Program-made: the position numbers and the translations under genes
The notes under the pieces: model-generated
What the model was told of the DNA's origin: nothing
Databases searched by the model: none
The model's input: only the letters and a program-made list of their open reading frames with translations
NCBI GenBank assembly: GCA_964019425.1
Contig: OZ025822.1
Coordinates: 744,001 to 808,000 of the forward strand
From: Flectonema sp. DT1601
Lineage: Eukaryota; Euglenozoa; Diplonemea; Diplonemida; Diplonemidae
DNA length: 64,000 bases
Direction: 5' to 3'
Part shown: positions 24,608 to 35,592 of the stretch, piece by piece
Position numbering within the stretch: position 1 is the first letter of the stretch
Layout of the letters: each line of letters begins with the position of its first letter

Positions 24608-24999
24608 ATAAACAATGTTATCATTGTTTTTTTATCGATCGACTATGTCGATCACTTTCAATTTTCCGTCCTGGTCAGGACGCTAAACTGATTGTTTTTT
24701 CTTTAAAAATAAATAAAAAGAATAAAAAAAAAGAAAAAAAAAAGGAATAAACAATGTTATCATTGTTTTTTTTTTATCGATCGACTATGTCGATTACTTT
24801 CTATTTTCCGTCCTGGTCAGGACGCTAAACTGATTGTTTTTTCTTTAAAAATAAATAAAAAGAATAAAAAAAAAAGAAAAAAAAAAGGAATAAACAATGT
24901 TATCATTGTTTTTTATCGATCGACTATGTCGATCACTTTCTATTTTCCGTCCTGGTCAAGACGCTAAACTGATTGTTTTTTCTTTAAAATAATTAAAAG

Positions 25000-25032
<33 letters not shown>

Positions 25033-25285
25033 ATAAACAATGTTATCATTGTCTTTTTTCTATCGATCGACTATGTGGATCACTTTCAATTTTCCGTCCT
25101 GGTCAGGACGCTAAACTGATTGTTTTTTCTTTAAAAATAAATAAAAAGAATAAAAAAAAAAAAAAAAAAAAGGAATAAACAATGTTATCATTGTTTTTTT
25201 TCTATCGATCGACTATGTCGATTAATTTCTATTTTCCGTCCTGATCGAGACGCTAAACTGATTGTTTCCTTTTTTTAAATAATAA

Positions 25286-25323
<38 letters not shown>

Positions 25324-25718
25324 ATCTCCCTGCTATCCTCATATCCCCACAATAATATTATACCTTTTCATTTTCTCTTTCCTTTTCTGGTCTTTTTTTT
25401 TTCTTTTTTTCCTTTTTCATACAACGTTTTTTATTTATATTTTATTTTTTTTTTTTTTTTCATGTTTGATTATTTCCTCTTCATATTTTTTTTCTATTCT
25501 TTCTTTTTTTTTTTTTTTTTTTTTTTCTCTACCTCTCTCTTAATTCTGTTCGTTTCTTTGAAACGAAAATTCATTTGAATATTATTCCTTGGTCAGCAAC
25601 CATCATTGTCGCCCTTTGGGCCTGTTAAAAAAAAAAAAAAAATAAAAAGAAAGTTTACGTCGGGAATAGGGCAGGAGCCAAAAGCTCCCAGTCCGTTACT
25701 TCCCACTTATCGAAATTC
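20937..25718 (+). other. LINE 3' UTR (4.8 kb): hairpins, GAGATACC cluster, hairpin array, conserved terminus
   Basis: No gene is present. After the stop come a stem around 21149-21184 (CTGGCC...GGCCAG) and two or three copies of a block with hairpins GATCGG-CTATA-CCGATC and GATCAGATCCAATTGATC (21440-22050). Next are the GAGATACC cluster (22386-22480), the hairpin array (22730-25300) and the terminal hairpin GGAGC-CAAAA-GCTCC before TCGAAATTC. The same order in the independent copy 30465-35592 shows the array belongs to the element. Frames through it give only low-complexity peptides. Confidence 0.82.
22386..22480 (+). repeat. GAGATACC cluster, copy 2
   Basis: Six GAGATACC words, identical in spacing to 11776-11870. 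It lies between the GATC hairpin blocks and the long hairpin array of the full-length LINE. Confidence 0.85.
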
Positions 25719-26431
25719 TTCCGTCCTGGTCAAGACGCTAAACTGATTGTTTTTTTTTTCAAAATTAATAAAAAAGAATATAAAAAAAAAAATAAAAAAA
25801 AAAGAATAAACAATGTTATCATTGTTTTTTTTTTTATCGTTCGACTTTGTTGACTAATTTCTATTTTCCGTTTTTTTTCTTTTTAAAATAAAAAGAATTT
25901 AAAAAAAAAAAAAAAAAAGAGTAAACAATGTTATCATTGTTTTTTTATCGATCGACTATGTCGATTACTTTCTATTTTCCGTCCTGGTCAAGACGCTAAA
26001 CTGATTGTTTTTTTTTCAAAATTAATAAAAAAGAATATAAAAAAAAACAAAAAAAAAAAGAATAAACAATGTTATCATTGTTTTTTTTTATCGTTCGACT
26101 TTGTCGACTAATTTTTATTTTCCGTTTTTTTTCTTTAAAAATAAATAAAAAGAATTTAAAAAAAAAAAAAAAAAAAGAATAAACAATGTTATCATTGTTT
26201 TTTTATCGATCGACTATGTCGATCACTTTCTATTTTCCGTCCTGGTCAAGACGCTAAACTGATTGTTTTTTCTTTAAAATAATAAAAAGGATTAAAAAAA
26301 AAAAAAAAAAAAAAAAGAATAAACAATGTTATCATTGTTTTTTATCGATCGACTATGTCGATCACTTTCTATTTTCCGTCCTGGTCAAGACGCTAAACTG
26401 ATTGTTTTTTCTTTAAAAAATAATTAAAAGG

Positions 26432-26462
<31 letters not shown>

Positions 26463-26854
26463 ATAAACAATGTTATCATTGTTTTTTTATCGATCGACTA
26501 TGTCGATCACTTTCAATTTTCCGTCCTGGTCAGGACGCTAAACTGATTGTTTTTTCTTTAAAAATAAATAAAAAGAATAAAAAAAAAGAAAAAAAAAAGG
26601 AATAAACAATGTTATCATTGTTTTTTTTTTATCGATCGACTATGTCGATTACTTTCTATTTTCCGTCCTGGTCAGGACGCTAAACTGATTGTTTTTTCTT
26701 TAAAAATAAATAAAAAGAATAAAAAAAAAAGAAAAAAAAAAGGAATAAACAATGTTATCATTGTTTTTTATCGATCGACTATGTCGATCACTTTCTATTT
26801 TCCGTCCTGGTCAAGACGCTAAACTGATTGTTTTTTCTTTAAAATAATTAAAAG

Positions 26855-26887
<33 letters not shown>

Positions 26888-27140
26888 ATAAACAATGTTA
26901 TCATTGTCTTTTTTCTATCGATCGACTATGTGGATCACTTTCAATTTTCCGTCCTGGTCAGGACGCTAAACTGATTGTTTTTTCTTTAAAAATAAATAAA
27001 AAGAATAAAAAAAAAAAAAAAAAAAAGGAATAAACAATGTTATCATTGTTTTTTTTCTATCGATCGACTATGTCGATTAATTTCTATTTTCCGTCCTGAT
27101 CGAGACGCTAAACTGATTGTTTCCTTTTTTTAAATAATAA

Positions 27141-27178
<38 letters not shown>

Positions 27179-27573
27179 ATCTCCCTGCTATCCTCATATC
27201 CCCACAATAATATTATACCTTTTCATTTTCTCTTTCCTTTTCTGGTCTTTTTTTTTTCTTTTTTTCCTTTTTCATACAACGTTTTTTATTTATATTTTAT
27301 TTTTTTTTTTTTTTTTCATGTTTGATTATTTCCTCTTCATATTTTTTTTCTATTCTTTCTTTTTTTTTTTTTTTTTTTTTTCTCTACCTCTCTCTTAATT
27401 CTGTTCGTTTCTTTGAAACGAAAATTCATTTGAATATTATTCCTTGGTCAGCAACCATCATTGTCGCCCTTTGGGCCTGTTAAAAAAAAAAAAAAAATAA
27501 AAAGAAAGTTTACGTCGGGAATAGGGCAGGAGCCAAAAGCTCCCAGTCCGTTACTTCCCACTTATCGAAATTC
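25719..27573 (+). mobile_element. 5'-truncated LINE copy: end of the 3' UTR array
   Basis: Begins inside an array unit (TTCCGTCCTGGTC) immediately after the terminus of the full-length copy and ends at the same TCGAAATTC terminus. It is almost identical to 13510-15368 and to the matching part of 23850-25718, with one-base differences in T runs. This could be a 5'-truncated insertion placed at the 3' end of its predecessor, or a segmental or assembly duplication. Confidence 0.8.
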
Positions 27574-27611
27574 TGATTGCTTCGCAAGAGAACGGTAAGA
27601 AAAAAACTTAA

Positions 27612-27923
27612 TGAATGCACCAGAATCGCCAGACAGTGCTCATATGTTCTGTTCCAGACGAGGAACCTCCCCACGTGGCATTCAAGACCACTAATGCGCA
27701 GCATTAAAGAAGAACCTGCCACTGCAAGTTTTATAAAAGATGGTAAAGAAATCTTCCCTGTGGAAGAAGTCAAAATCCACAAAGTAACAAAACTGAAAAC
27801 GATCGAAAAGCTCACCATTGAAAGATCGTGGCTTGAGAAATGTTTTATCTGGCAAACTTGTTACGCATCGGCTCTTTCTATTCTACTTGTTGCCAATGGT
27901 TCTTCCTCCCCGGCCCCTTCTGT
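27612..27923 (+). pseudogene. LINE copy 3 ORF fragment (after the endonuclease)
   Basis: Corresponds to residues about 1123-1226 of the full-length LINE protein, just past the endonuclease core. Its reading frame is cut at 27923 by the inserted minus-strand LINE piece. It lacks RT and endonuclease, so it cannot move by itself. Confidence 0.85.
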
Positions 27924-28461
27924 GAATTTCGATAAAGTGGGAAGTAACGGACTGGGAGCTTTTGGCTCCTGCCCTATTCCCGATGTAAACTTTCTTTTTT
28001 TTTTTTTTTTTTTTTTTAACAGGCCCAAAGGGCGACAATGATGGTTGCTGACCAAGGAATAATATTCAAATGAATTTTCGTTTCAAAGAAACGAACAGAA
28101 TTAAGAGAGAGGTAGAGAAAAAAAAAAAAAAAAAAAAGAAAGAATAGAAAAAAATATGAAGAGGAAATAATCAAACATGAAAAAAAAAAAAAATAAAATA
28201 AAATATAAATAAAAAACGTTGTATGAAAACGGAAAAAAAGAAAAAAAAAGACCAGAAAAGGAAAGAGAAAATGAAAAGGTATAATATTATTGTGGGGATA
28301 TGAGGATAGCAGGGAGATGCTCTTTTTTTTTTTTTTTTTTTTTTCTTATTTATTATTTAAAAAAAGGAAACAATCAGTTTAGCGTCTCGATCAGGACGGA
28401 AAATAGAAATTAATCGACATAGTCGATCGATAGAAAAAAAAACAATGATAACATTGTTTAT

Positions 28462-28494
<33 letters not shown>

Positions 28495-28747
28495 CTTTTA
28501 ATTATTTTAAAGAAAAAACAATCAGTTTAGCGTCTTGACCAGGACGGAAAATAGAAAGTAATCGACATAGTCGATCGATAAAAAAAAAACAATGATAACA
28601 TTGTTTATTCCTTTTTTTTTTTTTTTTTTTTATTCTTTTTATTTATTTTTAAAGAAAAAACAATCAGTTTAGCGTCCTGACCAGGACGGAAAATTGAAAG
28701 TGATCGACATAGTCGATCGATAAAAAAACAATGATAACATTGTTTAT

Positions 28748-28783
<36 letters not shown>

Positions 28784-28895
28784 TTTTAATTATTTTTTAA
28801 AGAAAAAACAATCAGTTTAGCGTCTTGACCAGGACGGAAAGTAGAAAGTGATCGACATAGTCGATCGATAAAAAACAATGATAACATTGTTTATT

Positions 28896-28927
<32 letters not shown>

Positions 28928-29015
28928 CCTTTTTATTATTTTAAAGAAAAAACAATCAGTTTAGCGTCTTGACCAGGACGGAAAATAGAAAGTGATCGAC
29001 ATAGTCGATCGATAA
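27924..29015 (-). mobile_element. Minus-strand 5'-truncated LINE 3' end inserted in LINE copy 3
   Basis: On the minus strand this starts inside the hairpin array (near 29015) and ends at 27924 with the conserved terminal hairpin and TCGAAATTC. It splits the ORF of copy 3 at a run of four T in the intact sequence. The flanks keep three of these T, so there is no target duplication and one base may be lost. The order of events is clear: copy 3 was in place before this insertion. Confidence 0.86.
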
Positions 29016-30464
29016 TTGTTAGATGAGGATGAGCTCACTGGACTCTCCTTGTCATTCTCTTCTATTTCTTCAATCTCTTTCCAGACTCCCCCACCTGAAC
29101 TCATGTCAACGGGATCGCAAACACTTCCTGCTGATTTCGCTATAGTGATAAGAACTCAATCTGACATGGGTTCTCAAACCCCCTTGTACAAAAAAAAAGA
29201 AGGAAAATTAAGGCTGAAACTTTCCTTGAAATGCCAGATTTTAGAAAACGAATTAGAGCAAATGAAAGAACGAATTTTTTATGTTCTATTTTTATTTTAC
29301 TTTAATGCGATGTCAGCCTCCCTCGAGAAAGACAAGCAGTTACTAAATGGATTACCTGTTGAGATCAAAGCTACCAACCAGGATCCATCCTCACTTCCTC
29401 CTGCACCCCCTGTTTTAATTATTGAAAAAGATAGAAAAGAATATGAACTTCTGGAAGGAGTAATTCAACGGTTAACAGCAGAACGCGATGAATCGAAGAC
29501 TTCTCTTTCTGCACTAGTTCGACAATATGACTTAGTGGAAGATTACAGGAAACGTGAGCTCGCAAATCTGACTCAGAGAGCAGACCTATCGGAAATGGCG
29601 CTCTTTAATTACCATCAAAGGTTTGTTCTTCTGTCGAACGAATTGGAGACCAAATGTAATGAGGAAAGAGAAAGTAAAATTAGACTTTTCTATACTCAAC
29701 AGGAGGTCGAGAGTTTGCGTGCCGCGCGTCCCCGTATGACCCACTTTAGTCAACAAGTTTCCCCCCGAACCCCCGTTCTGTATGAATCTGTTGCTATGAT
29801 GAAGATAGCAAAGAACTACCTCTCGCTCTTTACAACTACGAGTAGTCTTTTTACTCCTCTTATTAAACCCCTTATCCCTACCCTTAATTATATCACCCCT
29901 CTTTGTCCTCTAGCCTCAATTCCTCCGACAATGCCGCAGAGTGAAGCTCTCGACCGCACGCCGACCAAGATTTTACGACAAGAGAGTCACGTTATCTCCG
30001 TTAAAGAGAATACACCTATTGCGAGACAATGGTCCGAGGGTAGGATTGACTTACTCGAGAATTACTGTCGAGCAGTAGATGACTCTCTCGAAACAAACGA
30101 GAAAGCGGCAGAGCTCTCAGAACAACTTCTGGATGCCCAACTTCGCCTCTCGGAGCTGAATCACCAACGGTGTACAACTCACGCAGAGCAGCTTGAGCAA
30201 TCCATGATGTTAACGGGACTGGCGAGCGATTTAAATGCTCAACTCGCTTTGGCACGGTCTCAAATTGCGGCCCTGAAGTTCCAATTAGCTTCATGGGCAG
30301 AAGGTTTGAGTCCGCCAGACACAGAAGAACATGAGGAAAATGAAACTCCGCCGAGAAAGTCTGAGCGTTCAACTCTGAAAAAACGAACCCCTCCATCAAG
30401 ATATCGTTACAATCGAAGGAGATGTTCTGCTGATGACGTTCACGGTGACTCCACCCCCTTGTAA
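29016..30464 (+). pseudogene. LINE copy 3 ORF fragment: C-terminal coiled-coil extension
   Basis: Matches the last 482 residues of the LINE protein with very few changes over 1.45 kb and no stop. It starts at the junction with the inserted minus-strand piece, and its first codon (TTG) is only the first open codon, not a start. The region holds the coiled-coil stretches and a basic end rich in R and K. The near identity with 19488-20936 points to a recent common source. Confidence 0.85.
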
Positions 30465-33400
30465 TTCTCTTTTTCCTTACTTTCACATCACTTTGTTTAT
30501 TTAGTTTTTTAGCTTATTTATTATTTATTGTTCGTTTTTGTTTGTATTATTTTATCGATTTGTTTATGTCCGTCAGATCATAACGTTAATCAGGTTAATT
30601 GTTAATTGTTAATTATAAATGGTCTAAACCCCAATCCAAGTTCCCAAGGCTTGGCATAGATTTGAGTGACGCCTTACTGGCCTCCTCATCCTCTATGAGT
30701 GGTGAGGGGGCCAGCAATGGTTTTTTTTTTTTTTTTTTTCTCTTATTTCTTTTTTTCTTTTTCTTTTACTCTAATATGAAATATTTTTGAACAAAATGTG
30801 ATTATTAATTTAAAAAAAAAAAAAAAAAAATAATAATGTAAATGAATAATAAAAAAAAAAAAAAAAACATGCCTTGGGAATACAATCAAAGCCCCAATTA
30901 ATCGGTCCTTTCTTTTTCCTTCTTGTCAAGTGATCGCTCCACTCGTCGATCACCAAAACCGATTGTATTTATATCTGTTCTTTTCTCAACGATCGGCTAT
31001 ACCGACCATTTTTTTTTTTATAAATAATTGTTTTCTTCTTCTCGACGATCAGTTCCAATTGATCGACCTTTTTTTTTTTTTTTCCTTTATTCCTTCCATC
31101 CCTCCCGCTCCCCTAATTTTAAATAAAAACAAGATCAGCTCAGCTTGATCGTTAATCTTTTTTTCTTTTTTTAATTTAAACTGATTGTATTTATATCTGG
31201 TTATTTTTCTCAACGATCGGCTATACCGATCAACCTTTAAAATAATTTCTTCTTCTCGACGATCAGATCCAAATGATCAACCTTTTCTTTTTTTTTCCTC
31301 TATTCCTTCCATCCCTCCCGCTCCCCTATTTGTAATAAAAACAAGATCAGCTCAGCTTGATCGTTAATTTTTTTTCTTTCTTTTTTGTTGGTCCTAGTCA
31401 AGACCTTAAACTGACTAACCGGTCTTAATTTTAAATAAGTGTTAACCTAGTTTCTCTTTTCCTTTTCAATTTCCTTTTAATACTCTCTATCTGGTCTGTT
31501 ATGTCATATTTCTCATTTAATTTTATCATCCATTTTACTTTTCACTGTTTCCCATCTACATTTTATTTTCAAATAGTTACGGTCTGTTAAAAAAAAAAAA
31601 AGGTTTAAATAAGTTAAATTGAACATGTTAACTCAATTCCTCAATTCCTCCGTCATGGTCATGACATTCTTTTTCGCTTCTCTAATGCACAAGAGATACC
31701 ATCACTCATGAGATACCAACGCACATACGAGATACCAGCACTCCAGAGATACCGACACGCTAGAGATACCAAGTCACTTGAGATACCCCCTTGTAAATTA
31801 ATTCCCGGTATTTCAAATTTGAATTGATAGTGTCAACTCTGCTTGCTGCTCTTGTTAATGTGTTGTCTCCTGACAGTGATCTTAACTCCTGTAAAAGAAA
31901 AAAAAAAAAGAAATCAAAAAAGAAGAATTTTCAAACGAAGTTATAACAACCCCTACCACCCATTATGATCAATTCCGCTTGTTTTTTTTTTTTTTTTTTT
32001 AAATCAAAAAAAAAAATAAAAAATTATAAAAGATTAAACAATGTTATCATTGTATTTTTATCGATCGACTATGTCGATTACTTTCTATTTTCCGTCCTGG
32101 TCAAGACGCTAAACTGATTGTTTTTTTTTTTTCAAAATTAATAAAAAAGAATATAAAAAAAAAAAAAATAAAAAAAAGAATAAACAATGTTATCATTGTT
32201 TTTTTTATCGTTCGACTTTGTCGACTAATTTCTATTTTCCGTTTTTTTTCTTAAAAAATAAATAAAATGAATTTAAAAAAAAAAAAAAAAAAAAAAGAAT
32301 AAACAATGTTATCATTGTTTTTTTATCGATCGACTATGTCGATTACTTTCTATTTTCCGTCCTGGTCAAGACGCTAAACTGATTGTTTTTTTTTTTTTTT
32401 TTCAAAATTAATAAAAAAGAATATAAAAAAAAAAATAAAAAAAAGAATAAACAATGTTATCATTGTTTTTTTATCGTTCGACTTTGTCGACTAATTTCTA
32501 TTTTCCGTTTTATTTTCTTAAAAAATAAATAAAAAGAATTTAAAAAAAAAAAAAAAAAAAAGAATAAACAATGTTATCATTGTTTTTTTATCGATCGACT
32601 ATGTCGATTACTTTCTATTTTCCGTCCTGGTCAAGACGCTAAACTGATTGTTTTTTTTTTTTTTTTTTCAAAATTAATAAAAAAGAATATGAAAAAAAAA
32701 AAATAAAAAAAAGAATAAACAATGTTATCATTGTTTTTTTATCGTTCGACTTTGTCGACTAATTTCTATTTTCCGTTTTATTTTCTTAAAAAATAAATAA
32801 AAAGAATTTAAAAAAAAAAAAAAAAAAAAAGAATAAACAATGTTATCATTGTTTTTTTATCGATCGACTATGTCGATTACTTTCTATTTTCCGTCCTGGT
32901 CAAGACGCTAAACTGATTGTTTTTTTTTTTTTTTTTTCAAAATTAATAAAAAAGAATATAAAAAAAAAAAATAAAAAAAAGAATAAACAATGTTATCATA
33001 GTTTTTTTATCGATCGACTTTGTCGACTAATTTCTATTTTCCGTTTTTTTTCTTAAAAAATAAATAAAAAGAATTTAAAAAAAAAAAAAAAAAAAAAAGA
33101 ATAAACAATGTTATCATTGTTTTTTTATCGATCGACTTTGTCGACTAATTTCTATTTTCCGTCCTGGTCAAGACGCTAAACTGATTGTTTTTTCTAAATA
33201 AATAAAAAGAATAAAAAAAAAAAAAAAAAAAAAAAAGATTAAACAATGTTATCATTGTTTTTTTTTATCGATCGACTATGTCGATTACTTTCTATTTTCC
33301 GTCCTGGTCAGGACGCTAAACTGATTGTTTTTTCTTTAAAAAATAAATAAAAAGAATAAAAAAAAAAAAAAAAAAAAAAAGAATAAACAATGTTATCATT

Positions 33401-33778
33401 GTTTTGTTATCGATCGACTTTGTCGACTAATTTCTATTTTCCGTCCTGGACAAGACGCTAAACTGATTGTTTTTTCTTTAAAAAATAAATAAAAAGAATA
33501 AAAAAAAAAAAAACAAAAAAAAAAGAATAAACAATGTTATCATTGTTTTTTTATCGATCGACTATGTCGATCACTTTCTATTTCCCGTCCTGGTCAGGAC
33601 GCTAAACTGATTGTTTTTTCTTTAAAAATAAATAAAAAGAATAAAAAAAAAAAAAAAAAGGAATAAACAATGTTATCATTGTTTTTATTTTATCGATCGA
33701 CTATGTCGATTACTTTCTATTTTCCGTCCTGGTCAAGACGCTAAACTGATTGTTTTTTCTTTAAAAAATAATAAAAAG

Positions 33779-33814
<36 letters not shown>

Positions 33815-33926
33815 ATAAACAATGTTATCATTGTTTTTTTATCGATCGACTATGTCGATCACTTTCTATTTTTCGTCCTGGTCAAGACGCTAAACTGATT
33901 GTTTTTTCTTTAAAAATAATAAAAAG

Positions 33927-33961
<35 letters not shown>

Positions 33962-35592
33962 TAAACAATGTTATCATTGTTTTTTTTTATCGATTGACTA
34001 TGTCGATCACTTTCTATTTTCCGTCCTGGTCAAGACGCTAAACTGATTGTTTTTTTTTCAAAATTAATAAAAAAGAATATAAAAAAAATAAAAAAAAAAG
34101 AATAAACAATGTTATCATTGTTTTTTTTTTTATCGTTCGACTTTGTTGACTAATTTCTATTTTCCGTTTTTTTTCTTTTTAAAAAATAAATAAAAAGAAT
34201 TTAAAAAAAAAAAAAAAAAAAAAAAGAATAAACAATGTTATCATTGTTTTTTTTCATCGATCGACTATGTCGATTACTTTCTATTTTCCGTCCTGGTCAA
34301 GACGCTAAACTGATTGTTTTTTTTCAAAATTAATAAAAAAGAATATAAAAAAAAACAAAAACAAAAAGAATAAACAATGTTATCATTGTTGTTTTTTATC
34401 GTTCGACTTTGTCGACTAATTTTTATTTTCCGTTTTTTTTTCTTTAAAAATAAATAAAAAGAATTTAAAAAAAAAAAAAAAAGAATAAACAATGTTATCA
34501 TTGTTTTTTTATCGATCGACTATGTCGATCACTTTCTATTTTCCGTCCTGGTCAAGACGCTAAACTGATTGTTTTTTCTTTAAAATAATAAAAAGGATTA
34601 AAAAAAAAAAAAAAAAAAAAAAGAATAAACAATGTTATCATTGTTTTTTATCGATCGACTATGTCGATCACTTTCTATTTTCCGTCCTGGTCAAGACGCT
34701 AAACTGATTGTTTTTTCTTTAAAAAATAATTAAAAGGTTAAAAAAAAAAAAAAAAAAAAAAAATGATTAATCAATGTTATCATTGTTTTTTTATCGATCG
34801 ACTATGTCGATCACTTTCAATTTTCCGTCCTGGTCAGGACGCTAAACTGATTGTTTTTTCTTTAAAAATAAATGAAAAGAATAAAAAAAAAAAAAAAAAA
34901 AAGGAATAAACAATGTTATCATTGTTTTTCTTTTTATCGATCGACTATGTCGATTACTTTCTATTTTCCGTCCTGGTCAAGACGCTAAACTGATTGTTTT
35001 TTCTTTAAAATAATTAAAAGGATTTAAAAAAAAAAAAAAAAAAAAAAAAGAATAAACAATGTTATCATTGTTTTTTTTCTATCGATCAACTATGTCGATT
35101 AATTTCTATTTTCCGTCCTGATCGAGACGCTAAACTGATTGTTTCCTTTTTTTAAATAATAAATAAAAAAAAAAAAAAAAAAAAAAAAAGAGCATCTCCC
35201 TGCTATCCTCATATCCCCACAATAATATTATACCTTTTCATTTTCTCTTTCCTTTTCTGGTCTTTTTTTTTCTTTTTTTCCTTTTTCATACAACGTTTTT
35301 TATTTATATATTTTTTTTTTTTTTTTTTTTTTCATGTTTGATTATTTCCTCTTCATATTTTTTTTTTCTATTCTTTCTTTTTTTTTTTTTTTTTTTTTCT
35401 CTGCCTCTCTCTCAATTCTGTTCGTTTCTTTGAAACGAAAATTCATTTGAATATTATTCCTTGGTCAGCAACCATCATTGTCGCCCTTTGGGCCTGTTAA
35501 AAAAAAAAAAAAAAAATAAAAAGAAAGTTTACATCGGGAATAGGGCAGGAGCCAAAAGCTCCCAGTCCGTTACTTCCCACTTTATCGAAATT
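30465..35592 (+). other. 3' UTR of LINE copy 3 (5.1 kb)
   Basis: Same order as the full-length copy: stem region, GATC-type hairpin blocks (30960-31370), GAGATACC cluster (31693-31787), hairpin array (32030-35170) and terminal hairpin before TATCGAAATT. The array has a different number and order of units and different A/T run lengths from copies 1 and 2. So this copy is independent, and the shared layout is a property of the element. No gene found. Confidence 0.82.
31693..31787 (+). repeat. GAGATACC cluster, copy 3
   Basis: Six GAGATACC words with the same spacing as in the other two LINE 3' UTRs. It is conserved in the most divergent of the three copies, although neighbouring bases differ at a few positions. 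Confidence 0.85.

Larger units (their letters stand above)
15369..25718 (+). mobile_element. Full-length LINE with restriction-like endonuclease (R2/NeSL/CRE type)
   Basis: This is the only copy here with a complete-looking ORF. Layout: 5' UTR 15369 to about 15800, one long ORF ending at 20936, and a 4.8-kb 3' UTR. It starts directly after the TCGAAATTC terminus of copy 1 and ends with the same terminus at 25718, so the copies are stacked head to tail. No poly(A) tail and no clear target duplication are visible. Single-ORF LINEs with N-terminal zinc fingers, RT and a C-terminal restriction-like endonuclease include R2, NeSL and the trypanosomatid CRE/SLACS/CZAR elements, many of them site-specific. 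A tree of the RT would be needed to place it. Confidence 0.9.
27574..35592 (+). mobile_element. LINE copy 3: 5'-truncated, small inverted 5' piece, interrupted by another LINE fragment
   Basis: The first 37 bases (27574-27610) are the reverse complement of 18249-18285 in the full-length LINE; forward sequence then starts at 27612, matching 19175. A second example of a twin-priming inversion. Forward ORF runs 27612-27923, is interrupted by a minus-strand LINE 3' end (27924-29015), and resumes at 29016. It is followed by a complete 3' UTR to 35592, ending TATCGAAATT. Confidence 0.87.

Noticed and set aside
27577-28041. 154-codon ORF joining LINE sequence and a reversed LINE end
   Set aside because: A chance frame across two insertion junctions.
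30016-30486. 156-codon minus-strand ORF (also 20488-20958)
   Set aside because: Antisense shadow of the LINE C-terminal region; no domain.
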